A stretch of DNA of 64,000 nt from Pseudomonas sp. Marseille-Q3773 (GCF_916618955.1 NZ_OU745390.1:248001-312000); one strand, 5' to 3'. Numbered from the stretch's first letter, positions 1-8,820 are shown. The notes: a model not told the origin generated them from the sequence alone. Numbers and translations are program-made.

Positions 1-88
1 TCAGGCGCATGATCGGCTGGAACAGACTGTGGATGCTGCGTTGAGCCAGGATGGCACCCAAGGCACTGAGCTGTTCGACGACGGTCAT
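1..88 (-). CDS. EAL-type signalling protein, N-terminal fragment
   Basis: Only the first 29 codons are inside the window; the gene runs off the left edge. The protein begins MTVVEQLSALGAIL and continues into a SLFQPIM segment, which resembles the opening strand of an EAL (c-di-GMP phosphodiesterase) domain, where FQPI is typical. In P. aeruginosa the gene next to prc/algO encodes a CBS/GGDEF/EAL protein (recalled synteny), which fits. The rest of the protein, and so its activity, cannot be judged here. It lies downstream of prc on the same strand, separated by a hairpin, so it probably has its own promoter or depends on read-through. Confidence 0.6.
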   Translation of the reverse strand, partial: MTVVEQLSALGAILAQRSIHSLFQPIMRL

Positions 89-109
89 GACGGATTCCTG
101 AAGATGAAA

Positions 110-135
110 GGGCCGGACGCTTGCACGCCCGGCCC
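110..135 (-). terminator. hairpin downstream of prc, possible terminator
   Basis: Inverted repeat GGGCCGG / CCGGCCC with a 12-nt loop between the prc stop and the next gene. On the minus strand it is followed by a short T-containing stretch (CCGGCCCTTTC). The U-tract is weak, so termination may be partial. Confidence 0.45.
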
Positions 136-202
136 CTCTATTTCACGACAGCGCGATGACTGTTTGATGACAGGTCACATTAATTTGCCATCATTGCCGC
201 AC

Positions 203-2284
203 TTACTTCTTGGCCACCTTGGTGCTTGCACTGAGGTAGTCGATCAGGATGCGACCGGTCTCCGCCAGATAGGCATCGTCTTCCGGCTTGGTGTTTTCAT
301 CCTCGGTCGGCAAGGCGTCCTCATCCTCTTTTTTCAGCTCTTTCAGCGGCTCTTCACCCTTGGCCTTGCGGCGGATGTTTTCCAGCGCCAGCTGCTTGGC
401 CTCGATTTCGTCATGGCGTGCGCGGCGGTCCTGCTCGTTGAGGCTGACGGTTTTCTCGTTCAGCAGCTTCTGGGTCAGGGCCAGGCGGTCGCGAATATAG
501 GTGAACTCCGCGTCCTTGTCGCTGCGCGCTTCATGCTGCGCCTTGAGCTGGGCCAGGAACGGTTTGAACGGGTCGGCCGCTGGCTTGACCACCGGGCGGA
601 TGGTATCCCACGGCATCGCTTCGGGCAGGGCGCTCTCGCCGATTTCCTTGGTGTCGATGATCGATGGGTAGTCGATGTCCGGCAGCACGCCCTGGTGCTG
701 GGTGCTCTGCCCGGAAACCCGGTAGAACTTGGCCAGGGTCAGCTTCAGCTCGCCATGGTTGAGCGGCTGGATGGTTTGCACGGTGCCTTTGCCGAAGGTC
801 TGGCCACCGATGATCAAGGCCCGGTGGTAGTCCTGCATGGCGCCAGCGAAGATTTCCGATGCCGAGGCCGACAGGCGGTTGACCAGCAGTGCCAGGGGGC
901 CCTTGTAGAAGGCGCCAGGGTTTTCATCTTCCAGCACGTCGACGCGGCCGTCGCTGTTGCGCACCAGCACGGTCGGGCCTTTCTCGATGAACAGGCTGGT
1001 CAGTTCGGTGGCTTCCTGCAGCGAGCCGCCGCCGTTGTTGCGCAGGTCGATGACCACGCCGTCGACTTTTTCCTTCTGCAGTTCGGTGAGCAGCTTCTTC
1101 ACGTCACGCGTGGTGCTCTTGTACTCCGGATCACCGGCGCGGTAGGCCTTGAAGTCGAGGTAGAAGGCCGGGATCTCGATGATGCCCAGCTTGTAGTCGC
1201 GCCCGTCCTGCTTGAGCTTGAGGACCGACTTTTTCGCCGCCTGCTCTTCCAGCTTCACCGCCTCGCGGGTGATCGACACGATCTTGCTGGTCTGGTCGCT
1301 AGGGGCGTTGCTGGCCGGAATGATCTCCAGGCGCACCACCGAACCTTTCGGGCCACGGATCAGCTTGACCACTTCGTCCAGGCGCCAGCCGACCACGTCG
1401 ACCATTTCCTTGTTGCCCTGGGCCACGCCGATGATCTTGTCGGCCGGGGCCACCTGCTTGGTCTTGGCCGCCGGGCCTGCCGGTACCAGGCGCACGATCT
1501 TGACCTGGTCGTTGTCGCTTTGCAGCACCGCGCCGATGCCTTCGAGCGACAGGCTCATGTTGATGTCGAAGTTCTCGGCGTTGTCCGGCGACAGGTAGTT
1601 GGTGTGCGGGTCGTAAGACTGGGCGAAGGTATTGATGTAGGCCTGGAAGATGTCTTCGGCACGGGTCTGGTCCAGGCGCGCCAGCTGGTTCTTGTAGCGC
1701 TTGGTCAGGGTTTCCTGGATCTGCCTGGGTTCCTTTCCGGCGATCTTCTGGCGTAGCACCTCGTCCTTCACCCGCTTGCGCCACAGCTCGTCGAGTGCGG
1801 CCTGGTCCTTCAGCCATGGGGCGTCCTTGCGGTCGATCAGCAAGGTCTCCTTGGCGCTGAAGTCGATCTTGTCCACGCCCTTGTCCAGCTCGGCCAGGGC
1901 GAAGTCCAGGCGTTGCTTGACGCGGTCGAGGTAGCGTTTGTAGATGGTGAAGCCCGGGTCCAGGTTGCCGCTCTTGAGGAAATCGTCGAATTGCGTTTTC
2001 CACTTGTCGAATTCGGCGATGTCGGCGGCGGTGAAGTAGCTGCGCGCCGGGTCCAGCAGCTTGATGTAGCTGTCATAGATGATGACCGAACGGGCGTCGT
2101 CCAGCGGCGGCTTGCTGTAGTGGTGGCGTTTGAGCAGTTCCACCACGTTGAGGCTGGCGACGATCTCGTCACGGTCCGGCTGCAGGCTGTCCCACTTGTT
2201 GGCGGCCGCCGCATTGCCGCCGAGCGCAAGGCCGCCCAGGCCGATCATCAGCGCCAGGGCGGTGCTTGGGAGGAAATGCTTCAT
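203..2284 (-). CDS. prc: Tail-specific (C-terminal processing) periplasmic protease Prc
   Basis: This is an S41-family serine protease acting in the periplasm on proteins with unstructured C-termini. The P. aeruginosa homologue (AlgO/Prc) takes part in the MucA-AlgU envelope stress pathway. The chosen start gives a signal peptide, MKHFLPSTALALMIGLGG, ending near an AAAA site. A PDZ domain follows at roughly residues 230-320 (SLEGIGAVLQ onward). The protease domain carries the catalytic Ser in NRLSASASE and the Lys in GQTFGKGTVQ. The C-terminal 150 residues are highly charged, as in other tail-specific proteases. An in-frame ATG 11 codons upstream (position 2317) is possible and would lengthen the signal peptide n-region. 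Length (693 aa) matches the family. The divergent oxidoreductase gene starts about 140 bp away. Confidence 0.95.
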   Translation of the reverse strand: MKHFLPSTALALMIGLGGLALGGNAAAANKWDSLQPDRDEIVASLNVVELLKRHHYSKPPLDDARSVIIYDSYIKLLDPARSYFTAADIAEFDKWKTQFDDFLKSGNLDPGFTIYKRYLDRVKQRLDFALAELDKGVDKIDFSAKETLLIDRKDAPWLKDQAALDELWRKRVKDEVLRQKIAGKEPRQIQETLTKRYKNQLARLDQTRAEDIFQAYINTFAQSYDPHTNYLSPDNAENFDINMSLSLEGIGAVLQSDNDQVKIVRLVPAGPAAKTKQVAPADKIIGVAQGNKEMVDVVGWRLDEVVKLIRGPKGSVVRLEIIPASNAPSDQTSKIVSITREAVKLEEQAAKKSVLKLKQDGRDYKLGIIEIPAFYLDFKAYRAGDPEYKSTTRDVKKLLTELQKEKVDGVVIDLRNNGGGSLQEATELTSLFIEKGPTVLVRNSDGRVDVLEDENPGAFYKGPLALLVNRLSASASEIFAGAMQDYHRALIIGGQTFGKGTVQTIQPLNHGELKLTLAKFYRVSGQSTQHQGVLPDIDYPSIIDTKEIGESALPEAMPWDTIRPVVKPAADPFKPFLAQLKAQHEARSDKDAEFTYIRDRLALTQKLLNEKTVSLNEQDRRARHDEIEAKQLALENIRRKAKGEEPLKELKKEDEDALPTEDENTKPEDDAYLAETGRILIDYLSASTKVAKK

Positions 2285-2427
2285 GCTGATTCGACGTGGA
2301 GGCAATTGATCACGCATAGTAGGCCGTCTTTTCCGTTCGCCGGTTCCAAAAAACCGGACGCATACTGCAAAAAGCCTGGGACATAGCATTCCCAGGCTCG
2401 GTCATATGATTCAACTATGGAGGCACT

Positions 2428-3390
2428 GTGAAGGCATTGCAAGGCGTTGACGGACATGTGGCCTGGGTCGAGGCCGAACGCCCGGCCTGTGACGCGGGCC
2501 AAGTGCGCATTCGCGTGGCCGCAGCGGGGCTGAACCGCGCCGATCTGCTGCAGATGAAGGGCCTTTACCCGCCACCGCCAGGCGCCAGTCCCTACATGGG
2601 CCTGGAGTGCGCCGGGGTGGTCAGTGAGGTGGGGGCAGGCGCCGACTGGCGGGTGGGTGACCGGGTATGCGCGCTGCTGGCCAGCGGCGCCATGGCCGAA
2701 GAAGTGGTGGTGGATGCTCGCCACGTGCTGCCGGTGCCCGAGGGCCTGAGCCTGCATGAAGCCGCAGCGCTGCCGGAGGTGTATGCCACTGCCTGGCTGA
2801 ACATCTTCCAGCTGGGTCGGGTGAAGGCCGGCGAGAAGGTGTTGGTGCACGCCGGCGCCAGTGGCGTTGGTTCGGCGGCCATCCAGCTATGCAAGGCGTT
2901 CGGCAGCCCGGTGTGGGTCAGCGTCGGTTCGCAGGACCGCCTGGCCTACTGCGAGGCGTTGGGTGCTGCGGGTGGCGTGGTACGCAACGAGAACCTGGAG
3001 GCGCTGGAAGCTATCGGCCCGTTCGATGTGATTCTCGACCCGGTGGGGGCCAGCTACGGTGAGCTCAACCTCAAGCTGCTGGCGCGTGATGGCCGCTGGG
3101 TGATCATCGGCCTGATGGGCGGGCGCAAGTTTGAACTGGATCTGGCCCAGGTGTTGGGCAAGCGTCTGGAAATCACTGGGTCCACGCTGCGCAACCGCGA
3201 TGACGGCTTCAAGGCCGAGCTGCTGCGCGATTTGCAGCTGCAGGTTTGGCCGCTGTTTGCCGAAGGGCGCCTGTCGCCCCAGTTGGTCGACACCTACCCG
3301 GTGGAGTTCGCCCAGGCGGCGTATGCCGAGCTGGAGAGCAACCAGGTGTCGGGCAAGCTGGTGATGGTGATCGACCCGAGCCTGGTGTAG
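2428..3390 (+). CDS. NAD(P)H quinone oxidoreductase, zinc-independent MDR family
   Basis: The 320-residue protein belongs to the medium-chain dehydrogenase/reductase superfamily, quinone oxidoreductase (PIG3-like) branch. It has an N-terminal GroES-like fold (LNRADLLQMKGLYPPPPG, GLECAGVVSEVG) and a Rossmann domain with the NADPH-binding motif AGASGVGSAAIQL near residue 145. The catalytic zinc ligands of alcohol dehydrogenases are absent, which fits one-electron or two-electron quinone reduction. Translation starts at GTG, preceded by GGAGG four bases upstream. It is a single-gene unit divergent from prc, as at the algO locus of P. aeruginosa. The natural substrate is unknown. Confidence 0.9.
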   Translation: MKALQGVDGHVAWVEAERPACDAGQVRIRVAAAGLNRADLLQMKGLYPPPPGASPYMGLECAGVVSEVGAGADWRVGDRVCALLASGAMAEEVVVDARHVLPVPEGLSLHEAAALPEVYATAWLNIFQLGRVKAGEKVLVHAGASGVGSAAIQLCKAFGSPVWVSVGSQDRLAYCEALGAAGGVVRNENLEALEAIGPFDVILDPVGASYGELNLKLLARDGRWVIIGLMGGRKFELDLAQVLGKRLEITGSTLRNRDDGFKAELLRDLQLQVWPLFAEGRLSPQLVDTYPVEFAQAAYAELESNQVSGKLVMVIDPSLV

Positions 3391-3398
3391 GCAGGCCT

Positions 3399-3491
3399 GG
3401 CCCTTTCGCGGGCACGCCCGCTCCCACAGGCACCCCGGAATATTCAAGTTGTGGTGATTCCTGTGGGAGCGGGCGAGCCCGCGAAGAGGCC
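3399..3491. repeat. REP pair (inverted) between convergent genes
   Basis: Two REP units face each other: TTCGCGGGCACGCCCGCTCC near 3405 and GGAGCGGGCGAGCCCGCGAA near 3467, separated by about 35 bp. Each unit is itself an imperfect palindrome. The pair lies between convergent stops and probably acts as a bidirectional transcript end. Confidence 0.85.
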
Positions 3492-3502
3492 CACGCAAAT
3501 CT

Positions 3503-4156
3503 TCAGGTCCAGCTCAGAATCGGCCAGCCATTGATCTCGGCATGCTCGCGCAACACCGCATCCGGATTCACCGCATGCGGGAAGTCCACTTTCAGCAACA
3601 ACGGCAGGTCATTGCGCGAGTCGGAATAGAAACTCGCCCCTTCCAGGTTCTCCTGTTCCTGATCCAGCCACTCCAGCAGCCGAGTGATCTTGCCCTCGCG
3701 GTACGTCAGCACCCCATGGGTCTGGCCGGTATACACCCCGTTTACCGCCTCCAGCTCGATCGCCAGGTACTCGTCCACGCCCAGCCGCGCCGCAATCGGC
3801 CCGACCAGATGGGTGCCCGAAGCCGAAATGATCAGGATGCGGTCTCCGCGCTTGCGGTGCTCGGCAATGCAGCGGCAGGCGTCGCCGTAGATGATCGGCT
3901 CGATCACGTCCTCGACCCACGGCTCGACCAGGTGCTGGACCTCTTCCAGGGTGCGCCCGGCAATCGGTTCCAGGCTGAAGGCCATGTACTCCTCCATCCT
4001 CAGGTGGCCTTTGCCGTAAGCCTCCATCAGCTCATGGTCGCGGCGAAGGAACTCCCTGCCGTCGACCCAGCCCAGCCGGGCCATCTGCTCGCTCCACAGC
4101 GACGCGCAGTCGCCGTGGATCAAGGTTTCGTCCAGATCGAAAATTGCCAGTGCCAT
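3503..4156 (-). CDS. HAD-IB family phosphatase, last gene of uptake cassette
   Basis: A 217-residue HAD-superfamily hydrolase. Motif I is FDLDETL at residues 6-12, with the nucleophile Asp and acid/base Asp. Motif II is the ISASGTH segment near residue 110, and motif III/IV is the YSDSRNDLPLL segment with the metal-binding Asp pair. The cap is the helical C1 type of the IB subfamily, which includes phosphoserine phosphatase-like enzymes. The substrate is not predictable from sequence. It starts 13 bp after the ABC ATPase stop with an AAGGAG ribosome site, so it is probably the last cistron of that operon. This suggests that it removes phosphate from the imported compound or its breakdown product. 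Synteny with algO-region genes in P. aeruginosa is recalled, not checked. Confidence 0.85.
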   Translation of the reverse strand: MALAIFDLDETLIHGDCASLWSEQMARLGWVDGREFLRRDHELMEAYGKGHLRMEEYMAFSLEPIAGRTLEEVQHLVEPWVEDVIEPIIYGDACRCIAEHRKRGDRILIISASGTHLVGPIAARLGVDEYLAIELEAVNGVYTGQTHGVLTYREGKITRLLEWLDQEQENLEGASFYSDSRNDLPLLLKVDFPHAVNPDAVLREHAEINGWPILSWT

Positions 4157-4169
4157 GGGTGAAATCTCC

Positions 4170-5159
4170 TTAAGCCACTTCCCGTAGCGCCGTGGGGTCG
4201 ATCGACAGGCTTACCCGCTGCCCGTCCGCGTGCAGGTCGGCCGCCGAACGGTTGAGCACGTCGACCACCAGCTCCACCTCGCGCACGCGTACCCGGTAGC
4301 GGATCACGTTGCCCAGCAGGCTGTGGCTGCGTACTTCTGCGTCCAGTGCGCCGTCGCGGCCCAGGGTGATCGATTCCGGGCGGATCGCCAGGCGGCTGGC
4401 CACCGGGCGCTGCAGCAGGCGGCTGGCGCTGTCGGCGTCGAGCAGGTTGTAGTTGCCGATGAAACCGGCGGCAAACAGGTCCACCGGCGCGGTGTAGAGG
4501 GTTTCGGCGTCGCCACTCTGGACGATACGCCCCTGGTTCATCAGGAAGATGCGGTCGGACATCGTCAGCGCCTCCTCCTGGTCGTGGGTGACAAAAATGG
4601 TGGTCAGGCCCAGTTCGCGCTGGATCGCCCGGATCTGCTCGCGCAGGTGCTTGCGAATGCGCGCATCCAGCGCCGAAAGCGGCTCATCGAGCAGCAGCAG
4701 GCGCGGGCGGGTCACCAGCGAGCGGGCCAGGGCCACGCGCTGGCACTGGCCGCCGGACAACTGGTGCGGGTAGCGCCCGGCGAAGTTGCCCAGCTCCACC
4801 AGTTCCAGTGCTTCACGCACACGCTGCTGGCTTTCATCGGCCTTGACCTTCTGCATGCGCAGGCCGAAGGCCACGTTCTGCTCCACGGTCATGTTGGGGA
4901 ACAGTGCGTAGCTCTGGAACACCATGCCGATGCCGCGTTTCTGCGGGCTCAGCGGCACGATGTCGTGGCCATCGAGCAGGATCTGCCCGCTGTCCACCGG
5001 GGTCAGCCCGGCGATGCAGCGCAGCAGGGTGGACTTGCCGCACCCGGACGGGCCGAGCAGGGTGACGAATTCGCCGCGCTCGATGTGGCAGTCGATGTTC
5101 TCGAACACCGGGCTGCCGGCGTAGCTCTTGTGCAGTTTCTGTACGCTGACGAAGCTCAT
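4170..5159 (-). CDS. ABC transporter ATP-binding protein (CUT1/spermidine-iron-AEP type)
   Basis: The 329-residue ATPase has Walker A GPSGCGKST (about residues 36-44), signature LSGGQCQR, Walker B LLLLDEPLSALD and switch THDQEEA. A C-terminal TOBE-like domain (DAEVRSHSLLGNVIRYRVRV) is typical of importers of the PotA/FbpC/PhnT group. It powers import by the two permeases encoded directly upstream in the operon. The upstream permease stop lies two bases from the ATG, so the genes are translationally close. The substrate is inferred only from context: an NPP-like phosphodiesterase and a HAD phosphatase flank the transporter, which argues for a phosphorus-containing organic ligand. Iron and polyamine transporters share the fold and cannot be excluded by this subunit alone. 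Confidence 0.9.
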   Translation of the reverse strand: MSFVSVQKLHKSYAGSPVFENIDCHIERGEFVTLLGPSGCGKSTLLRCIAGLTPVDSGQILLDGHDIVPLSPQKRGIGMVFQSYALFPNMTVEQNVAFGLRMQKVKADESQQRVREALELVELGNFAGRYPHQLSGGQCQRVALARSLVTRPRLLLLDEPLSALDARIRKHLREQIRAIQRELGLTTIFVTHDQEEALTMSDRIFLMNQGRIVQSGDAETLYTAPVDLFAAGFIGNYNLLDADSASRLLQRPVASRLAIRPESITLGRDGALDAEVRSHSLLGNVIRYRVRVREVELVVDVLNRSAADLHADGQRVSLSIDPTALREVA

Positions 5160-5160
5160 G

Positions 5161-5955
5161 TCAGGTCTTGTCCTTGTTCAGGCGGTTGGCGACCCAGGTC
5201 AGTACCAGCACGAAGGCAAAGTACGAGATCACCAGTGCGCTGTTGAAGTGGCCGCTGCTGTTACGCATGTTGTTCAGGTACACCTGCAAGGTCTCGTAGC
5301 GCGTGCCGACCAGCAGGTTGGCGAACACGAATTCGCCGAACAGGAACGAAAACGACAGCAGCAGGGCTACCATCAGGCCCTTGCGCAGGTTCGGCAGCAC
5401 CACCAGCAGCGCCGCCTGCCGGGTGCTGGCACCGAGCAATTGGGCGGCGTCCATCAGGTCGCGGAGGTTGATCGCCTGCAGGTTGTTGGTGATGGCCCGG
5501 TACATGAACGGCAGGGCGATGGTGAAATAACAGCCGATCAGGATCCACGGGGTCCCGACCATCGCCATGGGCCCGCTGCCGTAGAGCTGCAGCAGCCCCA
5601 CCGAGGACACCACCGGTGGCACCGCGAACGGGAGCAGGATGAGGATGTTCATCAGCGCGTCGAGCCTGGGGAAGTGGTAGTGGACCACGAACAGCAGCGG
5701 CAGGATCAGCACCACCGACAGCAGCAGGGCGCCCACGCACACCAGCAGTGACTGGGCAAAGGCAGCCAGGAAGCGCGGCTCGCTCCACAGCGCGATGTAC
5801 CATTTGAAGGTCAGCCCGCTGGGCAGCAGGCTGGCTGACCAGCTGGTGGCCAGCGAATAGAGCAGGGTGCCGGCCAGTGGCAACAGCAGGATGAGGAACA
5901 GCAGGTAGACCACGGCGCGGTGGTACCAGCCGCCAGAACGCGTGTCAGCGCGCAT
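5161..5955 (-). CDS. ABC transporter permease (second subunit)
   Basis: A 264-residue inner-membrane protein with six predicted hydrophobic segments, starting at VVYLLFLILLLPLAGTLLYS. The cytoplasmic EAA-type loop is visible in DLMDAAQLLGASTRQAALLV, where the ATPase docks (EAA...G pattern as DAAQLLGAS). It overlaps the first permease gene by 11 bp, indicating tight operon structure. It resembles the second permease of type I importers for iron, spermidine or 2-aminoethylphosphonate. Nothing in the sequence fixes the substrate. Confidence 0.88.
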   Translation of the reverse strand: MRADTRSGGWYHRAVVYLLFLILLLPLAGTLLYSLATSWSASLLPSGLTFKWYIALWSEPRFLAAFAQSLLVCVGALLLSVVLILPLLFVVHYHFPRLDALMNILILLPFAVPPVVSSVGLLQLYGSGPMAMVGTPWILIGCYFTIALPFMYRAITNNLQAINLRDLMDAAQLLGASTRQAALLVVLPNLRKGLMVALLLSFSFLFGEFVFANLLVGTRYETLQVYLNNMRNSSGHFNSALVISYFAFVLVLTWVANRLNKDKT

Positions 5956-6796
5956 GGTAGCTCCTTTTCAGCAGCCATTGATGCACCACCGTGACCAGCG
6001 TCATCAGCCCCACCAGGACCATGGCCAGGGCGCTGGCCAGGTTGGGGTCGAGGCTGATGTCACCGGCCACCAGGCCAGCGATGCGGATCGGTAGTACGTT
6101 GAAGTTGCCGGTGGTCAACGCGTACACGGTGGCGTAGGCACCGAGGGCATTGGCCAGCAGGATGACGAAGGTGCCCAGCAGCGCCGGGGTCAGTACCGGC
6201 AGGCCGATGTGGCGCCAGAATTGCCAATGGCTGGCGCCCAGCAGCGCGGCCGACTCGCGCCAGTCTTCACGCAGGGCGTCGAACGCCGGGTACAGCAGCA
6301 GCACGCCGAGTGGGATCTGGAAGTAGGTGTACACCAGGATCAGCCCGCTCTTGGAGTAGATGCTGAAGTCTTCCAGCAGGCCGGCCTGCTTCAGCAGCAG
6401 GGTCAACGCGCCGTTGAAGCCGAGCAGGATGATGAAGGCGAAGGCCAGCGGTACCCCGGCGAAGTTGCTGGTCATGTTGGCGAAGGCGCTGACGAAGTCG
6501 CGCAGCTTCGAGTCCACCTGGCGCAGCGAGTAGGCGCCGAGGGTGGCAATGACGATGCCGAACAGGCTCGACCAGAAGCTGATCTCCAGGCTGCGTTGCA
6601 GGGCCTGCAGGTAGAACTTCGAGGCAAACACCTTGCTGAAGTTGGCCACGCCCCAGCCCGCTTCCGATTGCAGGCTGTTGATCGCCACCCAGGCCAGCGG
6701 GGCGATCTGGAAAATGACGAAGAACACGGCGAACGGTAGCAGGCAGAGCAGGGCCAGGTAGCGGCCATGGTTGCTGCTGCGCTTGGCTTTGGTCAC
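5945..6796 (-). CDS. ABC transporter permease (first subunit)
   Basis: A 283-residue inner-membrane permease with six hydrophobic segments. The first is YLALLCLLPFAVFFVIFQIA after a basic N-terminus (MTKAKRSSNHGR). The EAA-like loop is DWRESAALLGASHWQFWRHI. Translation starts at GTG and overlaps the stop of the upstream phosphodiesterase gene by four bases (GTGA), a sign of translational coupling. It pairs with the other permease to form the membrane channel of the importer. Confidence 0.88.
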   Translation of the reverse strand: MTKAKRSSNHGRYLALLCLLPFAVFFVIFQIAPLAWVAINSLQSEAGWGVANFSKVFASKFYLQALQRSLEISFWSSLFGIVIATLGAYSLRQVDSKLRDFVSAFANMTSNFAGVPLAFAFIILLGFNGALTLLLKQAGLLEDFSIYSKSGLILVYTYFQIPLGVLLLYPAFDALREDWRESAALLGASHWQFWRHIGLPVLTPALLGTFVILLANALGAYATVYALTTGNFNVLPIRIAGLVAGDISLDPNLASALAMVLVGLMTLVTVVHQWLLKRSYHAR

Positions 6797-7599
6797 TTCA
6801 GCAGCTCCCGGCAGACGCTCTTGTCATGCGGCGCGCCAAGCAGCTCACAGATGGTCCCGCACAGCTCGGTCTGCAGCGGCTTGGCTGCCGGGTCCAGGCT
6901 GAAGGCATCGCCGAAGACGAACAGTGGTACTTCGCGTTCTTCGGCGAGCAGGCCGTTGTGCGAGCGGTCGTTGTTCATGCCGTGGTCGGCGGTGACCAGC
7001 ACCTGGTAGCCCTCTTCGAGCCAGCCCGGCAGGTAGTCGGCCAGGAGGATGTCGGCACTGCGCGCGGCGTTGCGGTACTGGCTGCTGTCCAGGCCGTGAT
7101 GGTGGCCGGCGTCATCGATGTTCATCGGGTGTACCAGCAGGAAATTGGGGGTGTGCCGGCGGCGCAGGTATTCGCCATCGGCCAGCAGGTGCGAATCGGG
7201 GTAACGGTCGTCCCAGTAGAACAGCCCGTGCTGGATCGGCAGCTTGGGCGCGTGGGTATGGCGGTCGCGCTGCGCGTCGAAGGGTGAGCGGTTGTACAGC
7301 TCGCTTATCCAGTGGTAGGCCGCCGCGGCGGTGCTGAGGTTGGCTTCACGGGCGTAGTGGAACACGCTGCGCTGGTTGGACAGACGGTTGACCTTGTTGT
7401 GCACGATGCCGCTGTCGATCGGCGGCACCCCGGTGAGGATGCATTCGTACAGCGGCCGTGACAGCGATGGCAGTTCGCACTCCACGCGGTAGAGCGCGGC
7501 ACGGTCGGCCTCGACATAGGCATGCAGGTGGCCCATGGCGTGGTGGGCCACCTGGTAGTTGAGGCCGTCGAGCAGGACCAGGATGACGTTGTGGCTCAT
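6793..7599 (-). CDS. Alkaline-phosphatase-superfamily phosphodiesterase (NPP-like)
   Basis: A 268-residue enzyme of the alkaline phosphatase/nucleotide pyrophosphatase fold. Visible metal ligands are Asp11 (LLDGLN), the DDAGHHHG cluster near residue 160 and TADHGMN near residue 208. The nucleophile position, usually Thr in NPP enzymes and phosphonoacetate hydrolase, appears to be Ser47 in PSLSRPLY. There is no signal peptide, so it should act in the cytoplasm on an imported substrate. It is co-transcribed and overlapping with the permease gene. The family hydrolyses phosphodiesters, pyrophosphates or phosphonoacetate; which one applies here is unknown. The pairing with an importer and a HAD phosphatase suggests a two-step release of phosphate. 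Confidence 0.82.
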   Translation of the reverse strand: MSHNVILVLLDGLNYQVAHHAMGHLHAYVEADRAALYRVECELPSLSRPLYECILTGVPPIDSGIVHNKVNRLSNQRSVFHYAREANLSTAAAAYHWISELYNRSPFDAQRDRHTHAPKLPIQHGLFYWDDRYPDSHLLADGEYLRRRHTPNFLLVHPMNIDDAGHHHGLDSSQYRNAARSADILLADYLPGWLEEGYQVLVTADHGMNNDRSHNGLLAEEREVPLFVFGDAFSLDPAAKPLQTELCGTICELLGAPHDKSVCRELLK

Positions 7600-7640
7600 T
7601 CAATACTCCGCAAAGGAACCGGGGAGGCTTCGCCCTCCTT

Positions 7641-7722
7641 TCGCGACGCAAGGCCGCTCCCACAGGGACAGCGCAAACCTCCGGAGTGACGCAGGCCCTG
7701 TGGCAGCGGCCTTGCGTCGCGA
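7641..7722. repeat. REP pair inside the uptake operon
   Basis: Inverted units TCGCGACGCAAGGCCGCTCC (7641) and a matching GCGGCCTTGCGTCGCGA (ending 7722). They belong to the second REP sequence class in this window (TCGCGACGCAAGGCCGC core). The pair sits between the binding-protein gene and the phosphodiesterase gene, where it could lower read-through or stabilise the upstream mRNA so that the binding protein is made in excess. Confidence 0.8.
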
Positions 7723-7755
7723 TGGGCTGCCCAGCAGCCCCAGGATGGTCCTGCC

Positions 7756-8820
7756 TTACTCCATCTCGATGATCACCTGCTCCTGCCACATCTGCGGCAG
7801 TTTTTTCGAGGTCGCTTCCCAGGCCTCGGCGTTCTTGATCGGCTGCGCCGCCTGGTACTGCTCGTTCGGCAGCAGCTTGGCCTGGACATCGTCCGGCAGC
7901 TTCAGGTGCTCGGCACGGATCGGCCGCGCATGCCCTTTGGCCAGATTGATCTGCCCGGCATCACTGAAGATGTATTCACGCGTCAGCTTGGCTGCATTCG
8001 GGTGCTTGGCGTACTTGTTGATGATGGTGGTGTAGCCGGAGATCACCGAGCCGTCCGCCGGGATCAGCACTTCGAAACGCTTGGGGTCGATCTGTTCGCG
8101 GTAGCTCAGGCCGTTGAAGTCCCACACCACGCCGACCTCGACCTCGCCCTTCTCCAGCGTCTGGATGGTCGGGTTGGCCAGCGACAGGCGCTTCTGCTGG
8201 GCCAGTTTGGTGAACAGCTGCAGGCCCGGCGCCACGTTGCCCTCGTCGCCCTTGTAGGCGATGGCCGCAGCCAGCACGCCGTTGGCGGCCTGGGCAGCGG
8301 TGCCGACATCGCCGATGGCGACCTTGTACTTGCCTTTTTCCAGGTCATGCCAGGTTTTCGGGCGCTCGTCTTCCTTGACCAGGTCCTTGTTGATGATGAA
8401 GGCGATGGTGCCGGTATAGGCCAGCGCCCAATGGCCGTCCTTGTCCTTGGCCCACACCGGCACCTGGTCCCAGGTGCTGGGCTTGTAGGGCTGGCTCACA
8501 CCCTTGGTCACGGCGATCGGGCCGAACGCGGCACCCACGTCGCCGATGTCGGCGCTGGCGTTATCTTTCTCGGCTTCGAACTTGGCAATTTCCTGGGCCG
8601 AGCTCATGTCGGTGTCGCTGTGCTTGAGGCCGTACTTGCTGGCCAGGTCTTCCCAGGTGCCTTTCCAGTTGGCCCAGGCGTCGGGCATGCCCACGCTGTT
8701 GACGTTACCTTCCTTGCGGGCCGCGTCTTCCAGGGCCTTGAGGTCGGTACCGGCGGCCATGGCCGTGGTGCACAGGGCGATGGCCGAACCGAGCAGTGAC
8801 GCCATGAAGAACTTTTTCAT
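7756..8820 (-). CDS. ABC transporter periplasmic substrate-binding protein
   Basis: A 354-residue periplasmic binding protein. The chosen start (MKKFFMASLLGSAIALCTTA) gives a clear Sec signal peptide cleaved after AMA and is preceded by AAAGGAG six bases upstream. The mature part (TDLKALEDAARKEGNVNSVG...) looks like the type 2 periplasmic fold used for iron, polyamines, thiamine and 2-aminoethylphosphonate. It is the promoter-proximal gene of the cassette. A REP pair separates it from the transporter genes, a common arrangement when the binding protein must be abundant. Ligand unknown. Confidence 0.88.
   Translation of the reverse strand: MKKFFMASLLGSAIALCTTAMAAGTDLKALEDAARKEGNVNSVGMPDAWANWKGTWEDLASKYGLKHSDTDMSSAQEIAKFEAEKDNASADIGDVGAAFGPIAVTKGVSQPYKPSTWDQVPVWAKDKDGHWALAYTGTIAFIINKDLVKEDERPKTWHDLEKGKYKVAIGDVGTAAQAANGVLAAAIAYKGDEGNVAPGLQLFTKLAQQKRLSLANPTIQTLEKGEVEVGVVWDFNGLSYREQIDPKRFEVLIPADGSVISGYTTIINKYAKHPNAAKLTREYIFSDAGQINLAKGHARPIRAEHLKLPDDVQAKLLPNEQYQAAQPIKNAEAWEATSKKLPQMWQEQVIIEME

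Noticed and set aside
3503..4156. Assignment of the HAD gene as serB (phosphoserine phosphatase)
   Set aside because: It lacks the N-terminal ACT region of Pseudomonas SerB and sits in an import operon; HAD-IB motifs alone do not fix the substrate.
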